Of a stretch of DNA of 40,306 nt, positions 8,412-18,158 are shown piece after piece. The DNA comes from a virus: the IMG/VR virus record IMGVR_UViG_3300042559_000403, positions 1 to 40,306 of that record; one strand, 5' to 3'. The position numbers and the translations under genes are program-made. The notes under the pieces were generated by a model. That model saw nothing but the letters and a program-made list of their open reading frames with translations, ran no database searches and was not told where the DNA came from. How positions within the stretch are numbered: position 1 is the stretch's first letter; every line of letters starts with the position of its first letter.

Positions 8412-9490
8412 ACTTCCAATCTTGGCAAGGGGTTGATGATTCGAAGTTTGGTTATGGCTCCATGCTCGCCGGTTTCAAATCTGTTCTACCTAAAACAGTA
8501 ACGCTCAATGATGATGCTTCTGTTTTGGTTTACATGAACACACCTGATGGTGCAAGAGGTTTTGTATCTGGCCAGCATCGTGTTTGTTTCACCATGTGGG
8601 AAACAGATCAGTTGCCTAACAATTTCTTGCGGTGGCTTCCTAAGTACGACCAACTTATTGTGCCGTGCCAACACAACCTTGAACTGTTTAGCCAGCATCA
8701 TTCTGATGTCCGCATGGTTCCGCTGGGGGTGGACAATAAGTTTTGGTCTGGCTATATAGAACCTGATGGGACTTTCAAGTTCCTTGCTGGTGGTTCGTTG
8801 TGGTTCCGTAAAGGTTTAGATGTGGTTGTGAAAGCTTTCCAACGTTTGGATTTACCTGATGCTGAACTGCATATCAAGGCGGCTCCCCATGCTGGCGACA
8901 CACCCAATGTAAAACACCCTCGTATCGTGATGCACCGCAAATGGATGGACGAAGAAGCGCAGCGTGAATGGTTCAGACAAGGCCATGTGTTTATTGCTGC
9001 TTCCCGAGGCGAAGGTTTTGGGTTGATGCCTTTGCAAGCTATTTCTTTGGGTATGCCAACAATCGTTTCGGATACGACAGGGCAGGAACAGTTTTCGCAT
9101 CTTGCTACCGGAGTTGTAACAACCACCCGTAGTCCTGCTTTTACCATCGGCAATTGGGATGAACCCAATCTTGATGAACTGTGCGAGCAGATGTTGGATC
9201 ACTATCGGAACTGGAAGGTTCATCAGGCCAAGGCTGTTGTCAATGCGAAGTCATCTTCGGCATGGTCTTGGCGTAAAGCCACCAAAGCCTTGATTGATGC
9301 TGTGCCAGTCGGAACTTTGTTGGAAGAACCAAGCTGGGAACCTGTAGTAGTGAACGTTCCTATCAAGGTAAAGAAAAAGATGTCCTGCGATATTGGTCGC
9401 ACTCACTATGACTTTTTGCCTGGGGTAGAGTACCAAGTACCTGAGGGTGTCCTTCAGGTGTTATCTGACGCAAAAGTTTTGGAGATCTAA
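8408..9490 (+). CDS. Glycosyltransferase, GT-B fold (GT4-like)
   Basis: A 360-aa predicted glycosyltransferase with a GTG start overlapping the previous stop (GTGA). The C-terminal Rossmann domain is clear: FKFLAGGSLWFRKGLDVVVKAF (about 123-144), then HVFIAASRGEGFGLMPLQAISLGMPTIVSD (about 193-222), the nucleotide-sugar site of family GT4. The usual EX7E motif reads E202...Q210 here, a Glu-to-Gln change at the second position. The N-terminal domain carries MWETDQLPNNFLRWLPKYDQLIVPC, typical of GT4 acceptor domains. About 70 C-terminal residues lie beyond the fold. Its place among virion genes suggests it glycosylates virion proteins such as the Thr-rich or collagen-like ones, or modifies the host surface; both are inference. 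Confidence 0.88.
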   Translation: MNFQSWQGVDDSKFGYGSMLAGFKSVLPKTVTLNDDASVLVYMNTPDGARGFVSGQHRVCFTMWETDQLPNNFLRWLPKYDQLIVPCQHNLELFSQHHSDVRMVPLGVDNKFWSGYIEPDGTFKFLAGGSLWFRKGLDVVVKAFQRLDLPDAELHIKAAPHAGDTPNVKHPRIVMHRKWMDEEAQREWFRQGHVFIAASRGEGFGLMPLQAISLGMPTIVSDTTGQEQFSHLATGVVTTTRSPAFTIGNWDEPNLDELCEQMLDHYRNWKVHQAKAVVNAKSSSAWSWRKATKALIDAVPVGTLLEEPSWEPVVVNVPIKVKKKMSCDIGRTHYDFLPGVEYQVPEGVLQVLSDAKVLEI

Positions 9491-9741
9491 TGGCTATTGA
9501 GTATCGAGGAGAAAAGTTCGCTGGCTATAACAAGCCGAAGCGCACACCGAACGCTTCTAAGTCTCACGCCGTCCTAGCTAAGGATGGTGACCAAGTGAAG
9601 TTGATTCGTTTCGGCCAACAGGGTGTCAAGGGTTCACCGGATGGTTCAGCGCGTAATAAGGCTTTTAAGGCTCGTCATGCGAAGAATATCTCCAAAGGGA
9701 AGATGTCGGCGGCGTACTGGGCAGATAAGGTAAAGTGGTGA
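9490..9741 (+). CDS. Small basic phage protein (SxDGSARxxxFKARH type)
   Basis: An 83-aa basic protein. Its second half, GQQGVKGSPDGSARNKAFKARHAKNISKGKMSAAYWADKVKW, follows a pattern shared by many small phage proteins: a G-x-x-G start, R...(S/A)FKARH, then a short linker and (S/A)xYWxxxxxW at the end. Such proteins are of uncertain role and often lie among head or tail genes. The start ATG overlaps the glycosyltransferase stop (TAATG). Function is not assigned. Confidence 0.75.
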   Translation: MAIEYRGEKFAGYNKPKRTPNASKSHAVLAKDGDQVKLIRFGQQGVKGSPDGSARNKAFKARHAKNISKGKMSAAYWADKVKW

Positions 9742-9744
9742 CCT

Positions 9745-11018
<1,274 letters not shown>

Positions 11019-11019
<1 letters not shown>

Positions 11020-12167
11020 TGCCAATCCGTAGAGGAACAGCGTCAAGCGTTGCTTTAGCTCCTGTAACAACAATCAACACAACGACTCAGTTTAATGAGT
11101 CGCGCGCAACATTCAATGCGACTGTTGATCCATCTGGGTACACGACAAGTGTTTTGTTTCAATACAGCACTAATGGAACTACATGGACAAACTCGGGAAC
11201 TGTTTCGGGGATAACAGGGAATAGTCAATCTGTATCCCATACTCAAACTGGGTTGTCTGTGGGGACTTTGTATTATGTTCGCGCAACAGCTACAAACCAA
11301 ATTGGTAGCACAACGTCTTCAAATACAACTTTCACTACTTGGTCTTTGAAAACTTATTTGAATACGACTGCTGGTTCTTACTCGGTTTCAATACCTTCGA
11401 TTACTGGTGTTGCGCCGGTTATTTACGAAATGCTTCTTTATGGTGGTGGCGGTGGTGCGAACTATTCAGGTGGTGGCGGTGGTGGGTATCGTCTTTCTGC
11501 AAGCCACACATCTTCAACGACTGGTACACAGACTGTTTCTGGCTCTATCGGTGGTGGTGGTGCAGCAGGTAATGGTGGTGGTGGTACTGGCTCAGCCACA
11601 GCAGGTGGTAGCACAACGCTGACTGTTGGTTCAACTACTTGGACTGGTGGTGGCGGTGGTGCGGGTCAGCATCCAGGAAGTTGTGGTTCAGGCTGTGGTG
11701 GCCGTGGTGGAACTGTAGGTTCTGGAACTAACGGTGCGAACATCGGTGGTTGCACTACTTACGGTTACTATTACGCTTACGCCTGCAACCCCTACAACTG
11801 CAATGAGACCTGCTGTGGAGGATATGACAAGTTCGGAAACTGCCAGGGGTTTTGCTACGACACCTGCTACCAAACCTGCTACGCCCACGACTGTGGCTAT
11901 TATGCAGGTGGCGGTGGTGGTGGGACCGATGCCGCTGGAGCCAATGCAGCAACCCAAAATAGTTCTTCCCATGTTGGTGGTGCAGGTGGCACAGGTGGTG
12001 GAGCTTATGGTCTGCGCGGTGGTAATGGTGGTGGTGGCCAAGGTACTCAAGGCAATGGAGCCGCAGGAGGCTTCTCTGTCGGATCTGGCACGATTGTAGG
12101 GACCGGAGGATCCGTATTCGGTGCGGGTACTGCTGGTGGTATAACATTCAAGTATTACGGACCGTAA
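11019..12167 (+). CDS. Gly-rich, Cys-rich tail adhesin with Fn3-like domain
   Basis: A 382-aa probable receptor-binding protein. Residues about 25-110 look like a fibronectin-III-like module (FNATVDPSGYTTSVLFQYSTNGTTW...TGLSVGTLYYVRATATNQIG). Residues about 135-382 are extremely Gly-rich, with runs of five or six Gly, a composition matching the polyglycine-II bundles of phage adhesins. Within this is a Cys-rich insert (about 222-295) with about 12 Cys, including CNPYNCNETCC and CYDTCYQTCYAHDC. Disulphides or metal binding could brace the tip loops. It follows the collagen fibre directly, so the two may form one host-recognition complex. Receptor specificity cannot be read from the sequence. 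Confidence 0.88.
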
Positions 12168-12175
12168 GAGGGATT

Positions 12176-13261
12176 ATGAATGTTCAACCATTTAATATTG
12201 ATGTAGTCAAGACGCACAAACTGTTTTATGTGCTGGACTCAATCACCGGGAACACGGTTGATTTATATCGTCGTACCCCTGCCGGCGATGACCCATTTGT
12301 GGATGCTGAAGTGTTTGCCATGCAAGATGGTCATTTGATGGTGGCTATTCAACATCCGTTTAAATACGCTGCAAATAATTGTTTGATTGCAAAACATGGT
12401 GATACAGAAGAAGTTGTAAATCTTGTTGCGTGGGAACGTTTGGTTGATTTTTACGACACAAACATTGACAACACGGATCAAGGGTTTTTTGCTTTTTGTG
12501 ACTCACAAGCACTATTTGACCCAGCGGTTGAGTGGCGTTGCGACAACACCTTGTATGGCCCCCACACTTTTGTAAGAGAAGATGGTCGGATTGTCCCTAC
12601 AATCAACAAACTGAAATCGTATGAAACGATATTAAGCCTTCATGGCGTTGGGTATTTGATTTACCTGCATTTGCATGACGATGAAGAAATTCGTGAAAAA
12701 TATAAAAACAATTCAGAAGTTCCTTGTGTTGGTTTAACGCTTTCAGAAGCATTCAAACTTTTGGATGAATGGGCAACAGTCAGTAGAAATCCTTTCAACT
12801 CCACACAGGATATTGCTGTCAAAGCAAATGATTTTTTAAATGCCTTCGGCTTCACTTCTGACCTTGTTGACAATCAGCAAGATATGCAGGTATCTAATTA
12901 TCTAAAGGGAAGCCAAACGGCAAGAACGCGTCCCGAAGGTATTGCCCCAAACAAATCAGAGCTGATTACTTTTGTTAAAAAACGAATGGCTGGAAGTTCG
13001 CTGGCTGCTTTGTCCGTCCTTTATCCAAACATTTGGGACACCCAAGAATTGCTGAGTGCAGAACAAGATGAACTGAATGCTGGCATTCAACGGTTCAGGG
13101 AGTATTACCAAATCCCGGCAGACTGGGAATTGAACGATGTTGACAAAATCGTTAATCATTGCGTTCTGAACATAGAACCTACGATTGGGCCATATGTCCA
13201 TAACCAATTGCGTCTGTTCCGCAACAAACAAGCGGTCTTGGATGACGCGCAAGCTACATAG
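12176..13261 (+). CDS. Uncharacterised tail-region protein
   Basis: A 361-aa soluble protein with no signal peptide or membrane segment. The N-terminus (FNIDVVKTHKLFYVLDSITGNTVDLYRRTPAGDDPFVDAEV) looks beta-rich and the rest mixed alpha/beta, with an EYYQIPADWELNDVDKIVNH segment near the end. I recognise no family. RBS-like GAGGGATT precedes the ATG. It lies between the adhesin and a connector-like gene, so a tail or assembly role is likely but unproven. Confidence 0.7.
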   Translation: MNVQPFNIDVVKTHKLFYVLDSITGNTVDLYRRTPAGDDPFVDAEVFAMQDGHLMVAIQHPFKYAANNCLIAKHGDTEEVVNLVAWERLVDFYDTNIDNTDQGFFAFCDSQALFDPAVEWRCDNTLYGPHTFVREDGRIVPTINKLKSYETILSLHGVGYLIYLHLHDDEEIREKYKNNSEVPCVGLTLSEAFKLLDEWATVSRNPFNSTQDIAVKANDFLNAFGFTSDLVDNQQDMQVSNYLKGSQTARTRPEGIAPNKSELITFVKKRMAGSSLAALSVLYPNIWDTQELLSAEQDELNAGIQRFREYYQIPADWELNDVDKIVNHCVLNIEPTIGPYVHNQLRLFRNKQAVLDDAQAT

Positions 13262-13275
13262 TCTATGATGGGTTC

Positions 13276-14163
13276 ATGTCAACAGTTGCCCATCTAATCG
13301 ATAGAACCCAACGCCAACTCCTATCAGGGGTGGTAGAAGAACGGAACAAGGTTTCCGTTGCTTTAACCGCTACTGCAACAACTGTTGTCTTCTCCTATGA
13401 AACAAAGGGCATCCAGCCAGGCGCAATTATTGAGATTGACTCAGAGCTTCTTTATGTGTGGGAAGTTGTTTCCGGCACAAAGACTGCAACTGTGGAACGC
13501 GGTTTCAACGGCACAACAGCCGTAGCGCACACCGTTGGCTCCATGTGCATTGTTGACCCACGATTCCCACGTAGCCAAATCCTTGAAGCTTTCAACGACG
13601 ACCTTGCCGATCTTGCTGCGCCTATGAATGGCCTGTACCGGGTGAAAAGCCTTGACTTGAACTACAACGGTAGCGACACCATGATCAACCTCCCATCGGT
13701 TGGTGATGTGATTGAACTGCTTGATGTCCGTCTTCGTTACTTGTCAACTGACTATCCGATGATTAGAAAGGTTGGGATTGTTCGCAATCTTCCGACATCT
13801 GACTTTGGGTCAGGCATAGCTTTGAAGTTCAACGAACCAACCCGTTCTGGCAGTCTTCGAATCACATACAAATCGCCATTCAACCGAATTGCAAGAGAAA
13901 CAGACGACATCCAAATGAACGTTGGTTTCCCTATCTCGGCTGAAGACATCCTTATTTTGGGCGCACAAATTCGTTTGATGGCTCCGCGTGAGATTAAGCG
14001 CAACTTTACAGAGTCACAGGGTGATACCCGCCGTGCTGATGAAGTCCCTGCTGGTGCTGTAAGTAACAGCATTAACCAGTTGCAACGCCTCCGTCGTGAC
14101 CGCATCGCAGCTGAAGCAACCAAGCTTGATTCTCAGTATCCTCTTTATTTGAACCGAGACTGA
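13276..14163 (+). CDS. Connector/tail-adaptor-like protein
   Basis: A 295-aa protein. Residues about 25-97 form a beta module ending ATVERGFNGTTAVAH..G..CIVDPRF, a motif seen in many phage structural proteins and again here in the 16037 product. The rest (SQILEAFNDDLADLAAPMNGLYRVKSLDL..., FNEPTRSGSLRITYKSPF) is of the kind found in head-tail connector or neck proteins of short-tailed phages. The C-terminus is a charged helix. It is one base from the beta-rich 622-aa protein downstream and may dock with it. The connector call is inference from composition and order. Confidence 0.65.
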   Translation: MSTVAHLIDRTQRQLLSGVVEERNKVSVALTATATTVVFSYETKGIQPGAIIEIDSELLYVWEVVSGTKTATVERGFNGTTAVAHTVGSMCIVDPRFPRSQILEAFNDDLADLAAPMNGLYRVKSLDLNYNGSDTMINLPSVGDVIELLDVRLRYLSTDYPMIRKVGIVRNLPTSDFGSGIALKFNEPTRSGSLRITYKSPFNRIARETDDIQMNVGFPISAEDILILGAQIRLMAPREIKRNFTESQGDTRRADEVPAGAVSNSINQLQRLRRDRIAAEATKLDSQYPLYLNRD

Positions 14164-14164
14164 T

Positions 14165-16033
14165 ATGTCAGACATCATTGACTTCAGGAGTGACAACCTG
14201 GCTGATGTGCCAGCGTTCTTCACCGGCGTTAGTGCTTCTTCTTTGGTCCCCGATGTTTTCCCGGTGGCTATTGATGGCCGTCCCTACATGATTGATCAGA
14301 AGTCAAAGCAGTTCATACGCGGGTTTGAACCTCGTATTCGTGACTCGGTTGACCAAGGTGTTGAGCCTGGTGAGGCAACTATTAACCCTCAGGGTTTGTG
14401 GCGACGCAATCAGACTTCGTGGCATTCTGGTGCTGGCCAAGTTTATGGTGATGTTGATTCGGCTCCGTATCGTTTCTTTAAGTCAAAAGGTGTTAACCCT
14501 TGGTCAAAGGGTCAGCTTTCGCTGTTGAACACTACAAAACTTTCGTTGCCTACTTCTTCTACAAATCTTCCGATGGTGGAAGTAAACGGTTATGTGTATG
14601 TGGGTGATGGTCAAACATTGAAGTACAGCACAAACCCATACGTTGATACTCCTACTTGGACTTCGGTAACTACTGGCGCACCGACGGCAACTATTAATGA
14701 CATCACTACTGACGGCAAACAAATTTATGTTGCATATGTCAACGAAGGTGTGATGATGACAACCATAGGTGGTTCGACTTTAACTGACCATTACGCCACA
14801 TCAGGCGGTACATATAACTACACAAAACTTGGTTTCGCTAAAGGTTTTGTTATTGGTGTTCACAATGATTCTGCCAATACCCATGTTCATATTATTCCTT
14901 ACGCTGCCAGCACTTCTCACGGTACAGCAACAGCAACATTGCGTGACCCAAACTTTGTTTGCACAGGGATTGTTGGCGGGCAAAACGCTATCTACGTAGC
15001 GGGATATTCAAACGATGCAGGCATTGTTTACCGTTTAGGTATCAAAACAGACGGTACGGTTGATGTCGCCATCGTTGCTTTAGAACTACCAACAGGGGAA
15101 TACCCCACAGCGTTGCATGGTTACCTTGGTTTTATTATCGTCGGCACAAACAAAGGTGTGCGTTTCTGTTCAACAGACAACGATTCAAACCTTGTTGCTG
15201 GATCAAACATCCCTACATCAGGGAATGTAAACGGCTTCACTTCTGAGGGTCGTTTTGTTTGGTTTGGATATACAAACTATGACAATCTTTCAGGTGGTCT
15301 TGGTCGTTTGGACCTGTCCGTGTTCACTTCTGCCAATACGCCAGCATGGGCTACTGACTTGATGTACACATCCACGGCCAGCGTTAAATCATGTGTAACA
15401 CACAACTCAAAGCGTGTGTTTGCTATCAGCGGTGTTGGTGTTGTTGTTGAAGATGAAAACACCAAAGTTGCATCAGGAAATATTGAAACTGGGAAGTTCC
15501 GTTGGGGAATCATGGACCCCAAGTTCGTTGTAAAAGTTGATGCGCGCACAACACCATTGGTCGGTTCAATTGCTTTTTATACATCTCTTGATGACAATGA
15601 ATACGTTGAAAATGGAGTTTCTACTTCTGCGTCAAGGACTCAACATACGTTTGAAGGTTCCGAAACAAAGATGATTGAAGCTGCCTTCAAGGTAGTTTTG
15701 ACACGCGATGCTTCTAATGGTTTAAGCCCAACCTTGACCCGCATCACAGCCCGTGCTTATGCCACCCCTACCCGAAGCGAATACTTCAAAGTCCCGGTAC
15801 TTCTCCACCACCGTATTGATATGTGGGGCCGAACTTATTACTTTGATGTTTTGGCTGAACGATCTGAACTCCGTGAACTTGTACATAACCCCCGGGTCAT
15901 CAGATACCAAGAAGGCAACGAAATCATTTCTGTGATTGTGGAAGATATGGAATGGCAGGCCGAGGATGCCCGTGACCGTGAATGGGAATGGGACGGGACT
16001 GCTATTATCACAATGCGATCCATTGAGGAGTAA
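14165..16033 (+). CDS. Large beta-rich tail protein (propeller-like)
   Basis: A 622-aa protein rich in beta strands. Repeated units such as GYVYVGDGQTLKYSTNP, TTDGKQIYVAYVNEGVMMTT, GQNAIYVAGYSNDAGIVYRLG and GYLGFIIVGTNKGVRFCSTDN fit blades of a propeller spanning about residues 130-420. The C-terminal part (FRWGIMDPKFVVKVDARTTPLVGSIAFYTSLDDNEYVENG...) looks like a beta-sandwich ending in an acidic Trp-rich tail. Proteins of this size and type form tail hubs or nozzles in short-tailed phages; that role is inferred. It follows the connector-like gene by one base and precedes 16037 by three bases. Confidence 0.7.
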   Translation: MSDIIDFRSDNLADVPAFFTGVSASSLVPDVFPVAIDGRPYMIDQKSKQFIRGFEPRIRDSVDQGVEPGEATINPQGLWRRNQTSWHSGAGQVYGDVDSAPYRFFKSKGVNPWSKGQLSLLNTTKLSLPTSSTNLPMVEVNGYVYVGDGQTLKYSTNPYVDTPTWTSVTTGAPTATINDITTDGKQIYVAYVNEGVMMTTIGGSTLTDHYATSGGTYNYTKLGFAKGFVIGVHNDSANTHVHIIPYAASTSHGTATATLRDPNFVCTGIVGGQNAIYVAGYSNDAGIVYRLGIKTDGTVDVAIVALELPTGEYPTALHGYLGFIIVGTNKGVRFCSTDNDSNLVAGSNIPTSGNVNGFTSEGRFVWFGYTNYDNLSGGLGRLDLSVFTSANTPAWATDLMYTSTASVKSCVTHNSKRVFAISGVGVVVEDENTKVASGNIETGKFRWGIMDPKFVVKVDARTTPLVGSIAFYTSLDDNEYVENGVSTSASRTQHTFEGSETKMIEAAFKVVLTRDASNGLSPTLTRITARAYATPTRSEYFKVPVLLHHRIDMWGRTYYFDVLAERSELRELVHNPRVIRYQEGNEIISVIVEDMEWQAEDARDREWEWDGTAIITMRSIEE

Positions 16034-16036
16034 ATA

Positions 16037-16822
16037 ATGCCTAAAACACGTCGACAGTTTGCAGGTGCAGGTGTAGCTTCTTCTTTGACGGGAGCTATCG
16101 CCGCTTCTGGTGTTACAACTTTTAGTATTTCTGCTTCTACGAACTGGTCTACTTCTACGACTATTCCGTTTTATGTCGTTCTTTCGCCTCAAACCGCTTC
16201 TGAGGAAAAGATGCTCGTTACCTTGTCAAGCAATACCTTGACGATTGTTTCACGGGGTGTTGACGGAACTACTGCGTCATCCCACGCGTCCGGTGCAACC
16301 ATCTACCCAGTCTTCACAGCAACTGATGCCAACGAAGCCAACGAGCTGACGGCCAAGTACGCCAACCGTGGTTCCATTGTCTATCAAGGAACATCAACTT
16401 TTGAGGAACTTGTCAAGGGGACACAGGGCCATCCTCTTGTCATCGGTGCTAATGATCCAGCGTGGGGCCAGGTCGGCACAGTCGGAATCGCTGACGACGC
16501 AATCACTTCAGCAAAAATTGCACCGGGGGCAATCGTTGACGCTGATATCAATGCCTCGGCCGCTATCGCTCTCAGCAAATTAGCTACTGGCGCACTTCCA
16601 ACTGCCATCACAGTTGCATCCGCAAACATTGTCAATGGCACAATCGTCGAGGCTGACTTGGCCGATGGTGCTGTTACTTCAGCAAAGGTTCTTAACGGTT
16701 CTCTTTTGACCACAGACTTTGACACCACCACCGCTGTTGCTTCAGGCGGTGTACCAGTTATCACCGTTTCTACCTCTGCCGCTTCGGGTGGCAAGAACGG
16801 CGACGTTTGGATTGTGGTTTAA
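16037..16822 (+). CDS. Tail protein with RGxxGTTAxxH module
   Basis: A 261-aa protein. Residues about 27-93 form a beta module ending TIVSRGVDGTTASSHASGATIYPVF, the same motif as in the 13276 product. The remaining part carries repeated elements of the form ADDAITSAKIAPGAIVDADIN / NGTIVEADLADGAVTSAKVLNGS, a recurring Ala-Ser-Ala-Lys segment typical of fibre shafts in many phages. It is probably a fibre or fibre-adaptor with a beta-helical or coiled shaft. It overlaps no gene but lies four bases from each neighbour. Confidence 0.72.
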   Translation: MPKTRRQFAGAGVASSLTGAIAASGVTTFSISASTNWSTSTTIPFYVVLSPQTASEEKMLVTLSSNTLTIVSRGVDGTTASSHASGATIYPVFTATDANEANELTAKYANRGSIVYQGTSTFEELVKGTQGHPLVIGANDPAWGQVGTVGIADDAITSAKIAPGAIVDADINASAAIALSKLATGALPTAITVASANIVNGTIVEADLADGAVTSAKVLNGSLLTTDFDTTTAVASGGVPVITVSTSAASGGKNGDVWIVV

Positions 16823-16825
16823 CCC

Positions 16826-17398
16826 ATGACCTTTAGAGCCAACAAAAGCGGGACATGGGTTGGTGGTGATGATCAGTCACAAGGGACCGTCGTCTATGGA
16901 AAATCTGGCGGCAACTGGCTTTACGCCAAAGAAGTGTTTGCCAAGAAAGACGGAACATGGACGCGGGCATGGACTGACTGCCGTAAGTTCGATGCTGGTG
17001 GGCGTGACTGGTCTAGTTCCACACAGGTATTTACCGATGGTTCTACCTGCGCTGGGTGTGGCGTAAAGTCTAAGACAGTTACTACCTACACGAAAACTGG
17101 TTGCCCTAACGATGTTCGTGACCCTGGATACACGGGGTCTTGTTCTGGCTCTTGGAGTGGCTCAACTGCCAGCAGTCTTACTTTTGATGGGGTTGAATAC
17201 ACCTATGTGGGTCCTGCTGGGTATTACGCTGTATACGGGATTGGAAACCCATCGGTTCCTGGATGCGGTTCATGCCCTAGCGGATGCTTCAGGGAAGGTA
17301 CTTACTTCATAGAAGTATGCAGCCTCGGTGGTTACCGTGGACAAACAACTGCGTTAAGTTGCAGCTCTTGTACAAACATATTCGGGGACCCATGTTAG
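16826..17398 (+). CDS. Cys-rich tail tip/adhesin-like protein
   Basis: A 190-aa protein. The N-terminal 55 residues (TWVGGDDQSQGTVVYGKSGGNWLYAKEVFAKKDGTWTRAW) contain the W...AK..F.K..GTW pattern common at fibre ends. The rest has many paired Cys, such as CAGCGVKSKTVTTYTKTGC and CGSCPSGC, and ends SCSSCTNIFGDPC, suggesting a disulphide- or metal-braced surface domain. Together with the Cys insert of the 11019 protein it indicates Cys-rich host-contact surfaces. No known family is recognised. Confidence 0.7.
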   Translation: MTFRANKSGTWVGGDDQSQGTVVYGKSGGNWLYAKEVFAKKDGTWTRAWTDCRKFDAGGRDWSSSTQVFTDGSTCAGCGVKSKTVTTYTKTGCPNDVRDPGYTGSCSGSWSGSTASSLTFDGVEYTYVGPAGYYAVYGIGNPSVPGCGSCPSGCFREGTYFIEVCSLGGYRGQTTALSCSSCTNIFGDPC

Positions 17399-17407
17399 GA
17401 ATAAACA

Positions 17408-17599
17408 ATGAATGAAGTATTGGTCAAGTATTTAGTTATTGAAGTTGATGGCGAAGCAGTCACTTTGTTTCAAATCCCATCGCTCAGCGATGGTGGAAGA
17501 TTCGAAATGATCGAAGCAGCACTAGCAAGCAACCCTGTATTGCGCCTTGTAGACCATGCCGCAGTCGGAAAAACCTGGAATGGTACGGAGTACGCGTAA
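17408..17599 (+). CDS. Small protein of unknown function
   Basis: A 63-aa protein (NEVLVKYLVIEVDGEAVTLFQIPSLSDGGRFEMIEAALASNP...) predicted to have a beta hairpin and one helix. It has no recognised motif. It is spaced ten bases after the tail gene and two bases before the Cys-rich 17602 gene. RBS-like AGGAATAA precedes the ATG. Confidence 0.65.
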   Translation: MNEVLVKYLVIEVDGEAVTLFQIPSLSDGGRFEMIEAALASNPVLRLVDHAAVGKTWNGTEYA

Positions 17600-17601
17600 C
17601 C

Positions 17602-17844
17602 ATGACTCCTTGGCAACAATGGAAGGCCAACAACCTGGCCAAACAAGAAGCGGGCATTGTCACCCCAACAGCTCTCCTCAACCCCAGCACCCCACAAGCA
17701 GAACCTGAACTCAAAGCAGAACGCCTAGCCATCTGCGAAACCTGCCCGGAATATATGGCAACCAACCAATGCAAAAAATGCGGATGTTTCATGCCAGTAA
17801 AAACAGGCCTACTTCACGCAAGATGCCCATTAGCAAAGTGGTAG
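17602..17844 (+). CDS. Small zinc-ribbon-like protein
   Basis: An 80-aa protein with a C-terminal Cys cluster: CETCPEYMATNQCKKCGCFMPVKTGLLHARCPLAKW. The CxxCP..(8-10)..CxxCGC.M..K..L..A.CPLxKW pattern occurs in many phage small proteins next to tail genes and should bind zinc. The N-terminal half is a Trp/Gln-rich helix followed by a Pro-rich linker. Codons in this gene are richer in C and A endings than in neighbouring tail genes. Its function is unknown. Confidence 0.78.
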   Translation: MTPWQQWKANNLAKQEAGIVTPTALLNPSTPQAEPELKAERLAICETCPEYMATNQCKKCGCFMPVKTGLLHARCPLAKW

Positions 17845-17888
17845 TATTCAAAAGTCGCAGAAGGGGTCAACCATCAGGAGAACCCCAA

Positions 17889-18158
17889 ATGTTGTCACTT
17901 AAGATTGCCAAAGATGTAGCAAGTCGCATCATTGCCTTGTTCATTATGTCGAGCCTCACAATCATCACCGGCTCAAGCATCATCAACTCGGTCGGCACAG
18001 GCGTATCAATCCCGCTTTGGTACTCAGCAGCTCTCGGTGGATTCCACGCGATCGCAGACGTTCTCGTCAACCTTGCCAAAGCATCGCTTGACGGCAAGCT
18101 TGAAGCACACGAAGTAGACGCAGCCTTCGGTGTGAAGCGTGATCAGCCGACTCAGTAG
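17889..18158 (+). CDS. Holin (r1t-like)
   Basis: An 89-aa protein that should form pores in the cytoplasmic membrane at lysis. The ATG at 17889 has CAGGAG eight bases upstream; an upstream in-frame start within the previous gene is rejected. The N-terminal helix KIAKDVASRIIALFIMSSLTIITGSS and a second hydrophobic segment WYSAALGGFHAIADVLVNLA match the r1t holin layout of actinophages, with a short charged C-terminus. The next gene (GTG at 18139) overlaps it by 20 bases. Confidence 0.82.
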   Translation: MLSLKIAKDVASRIIALFIMSSLTIITGSSIINSVGTGVSIPLWYSAALGGFHAIADVLVNLAKASLDGKLEAHEVDAAFGVKRDQPTQ

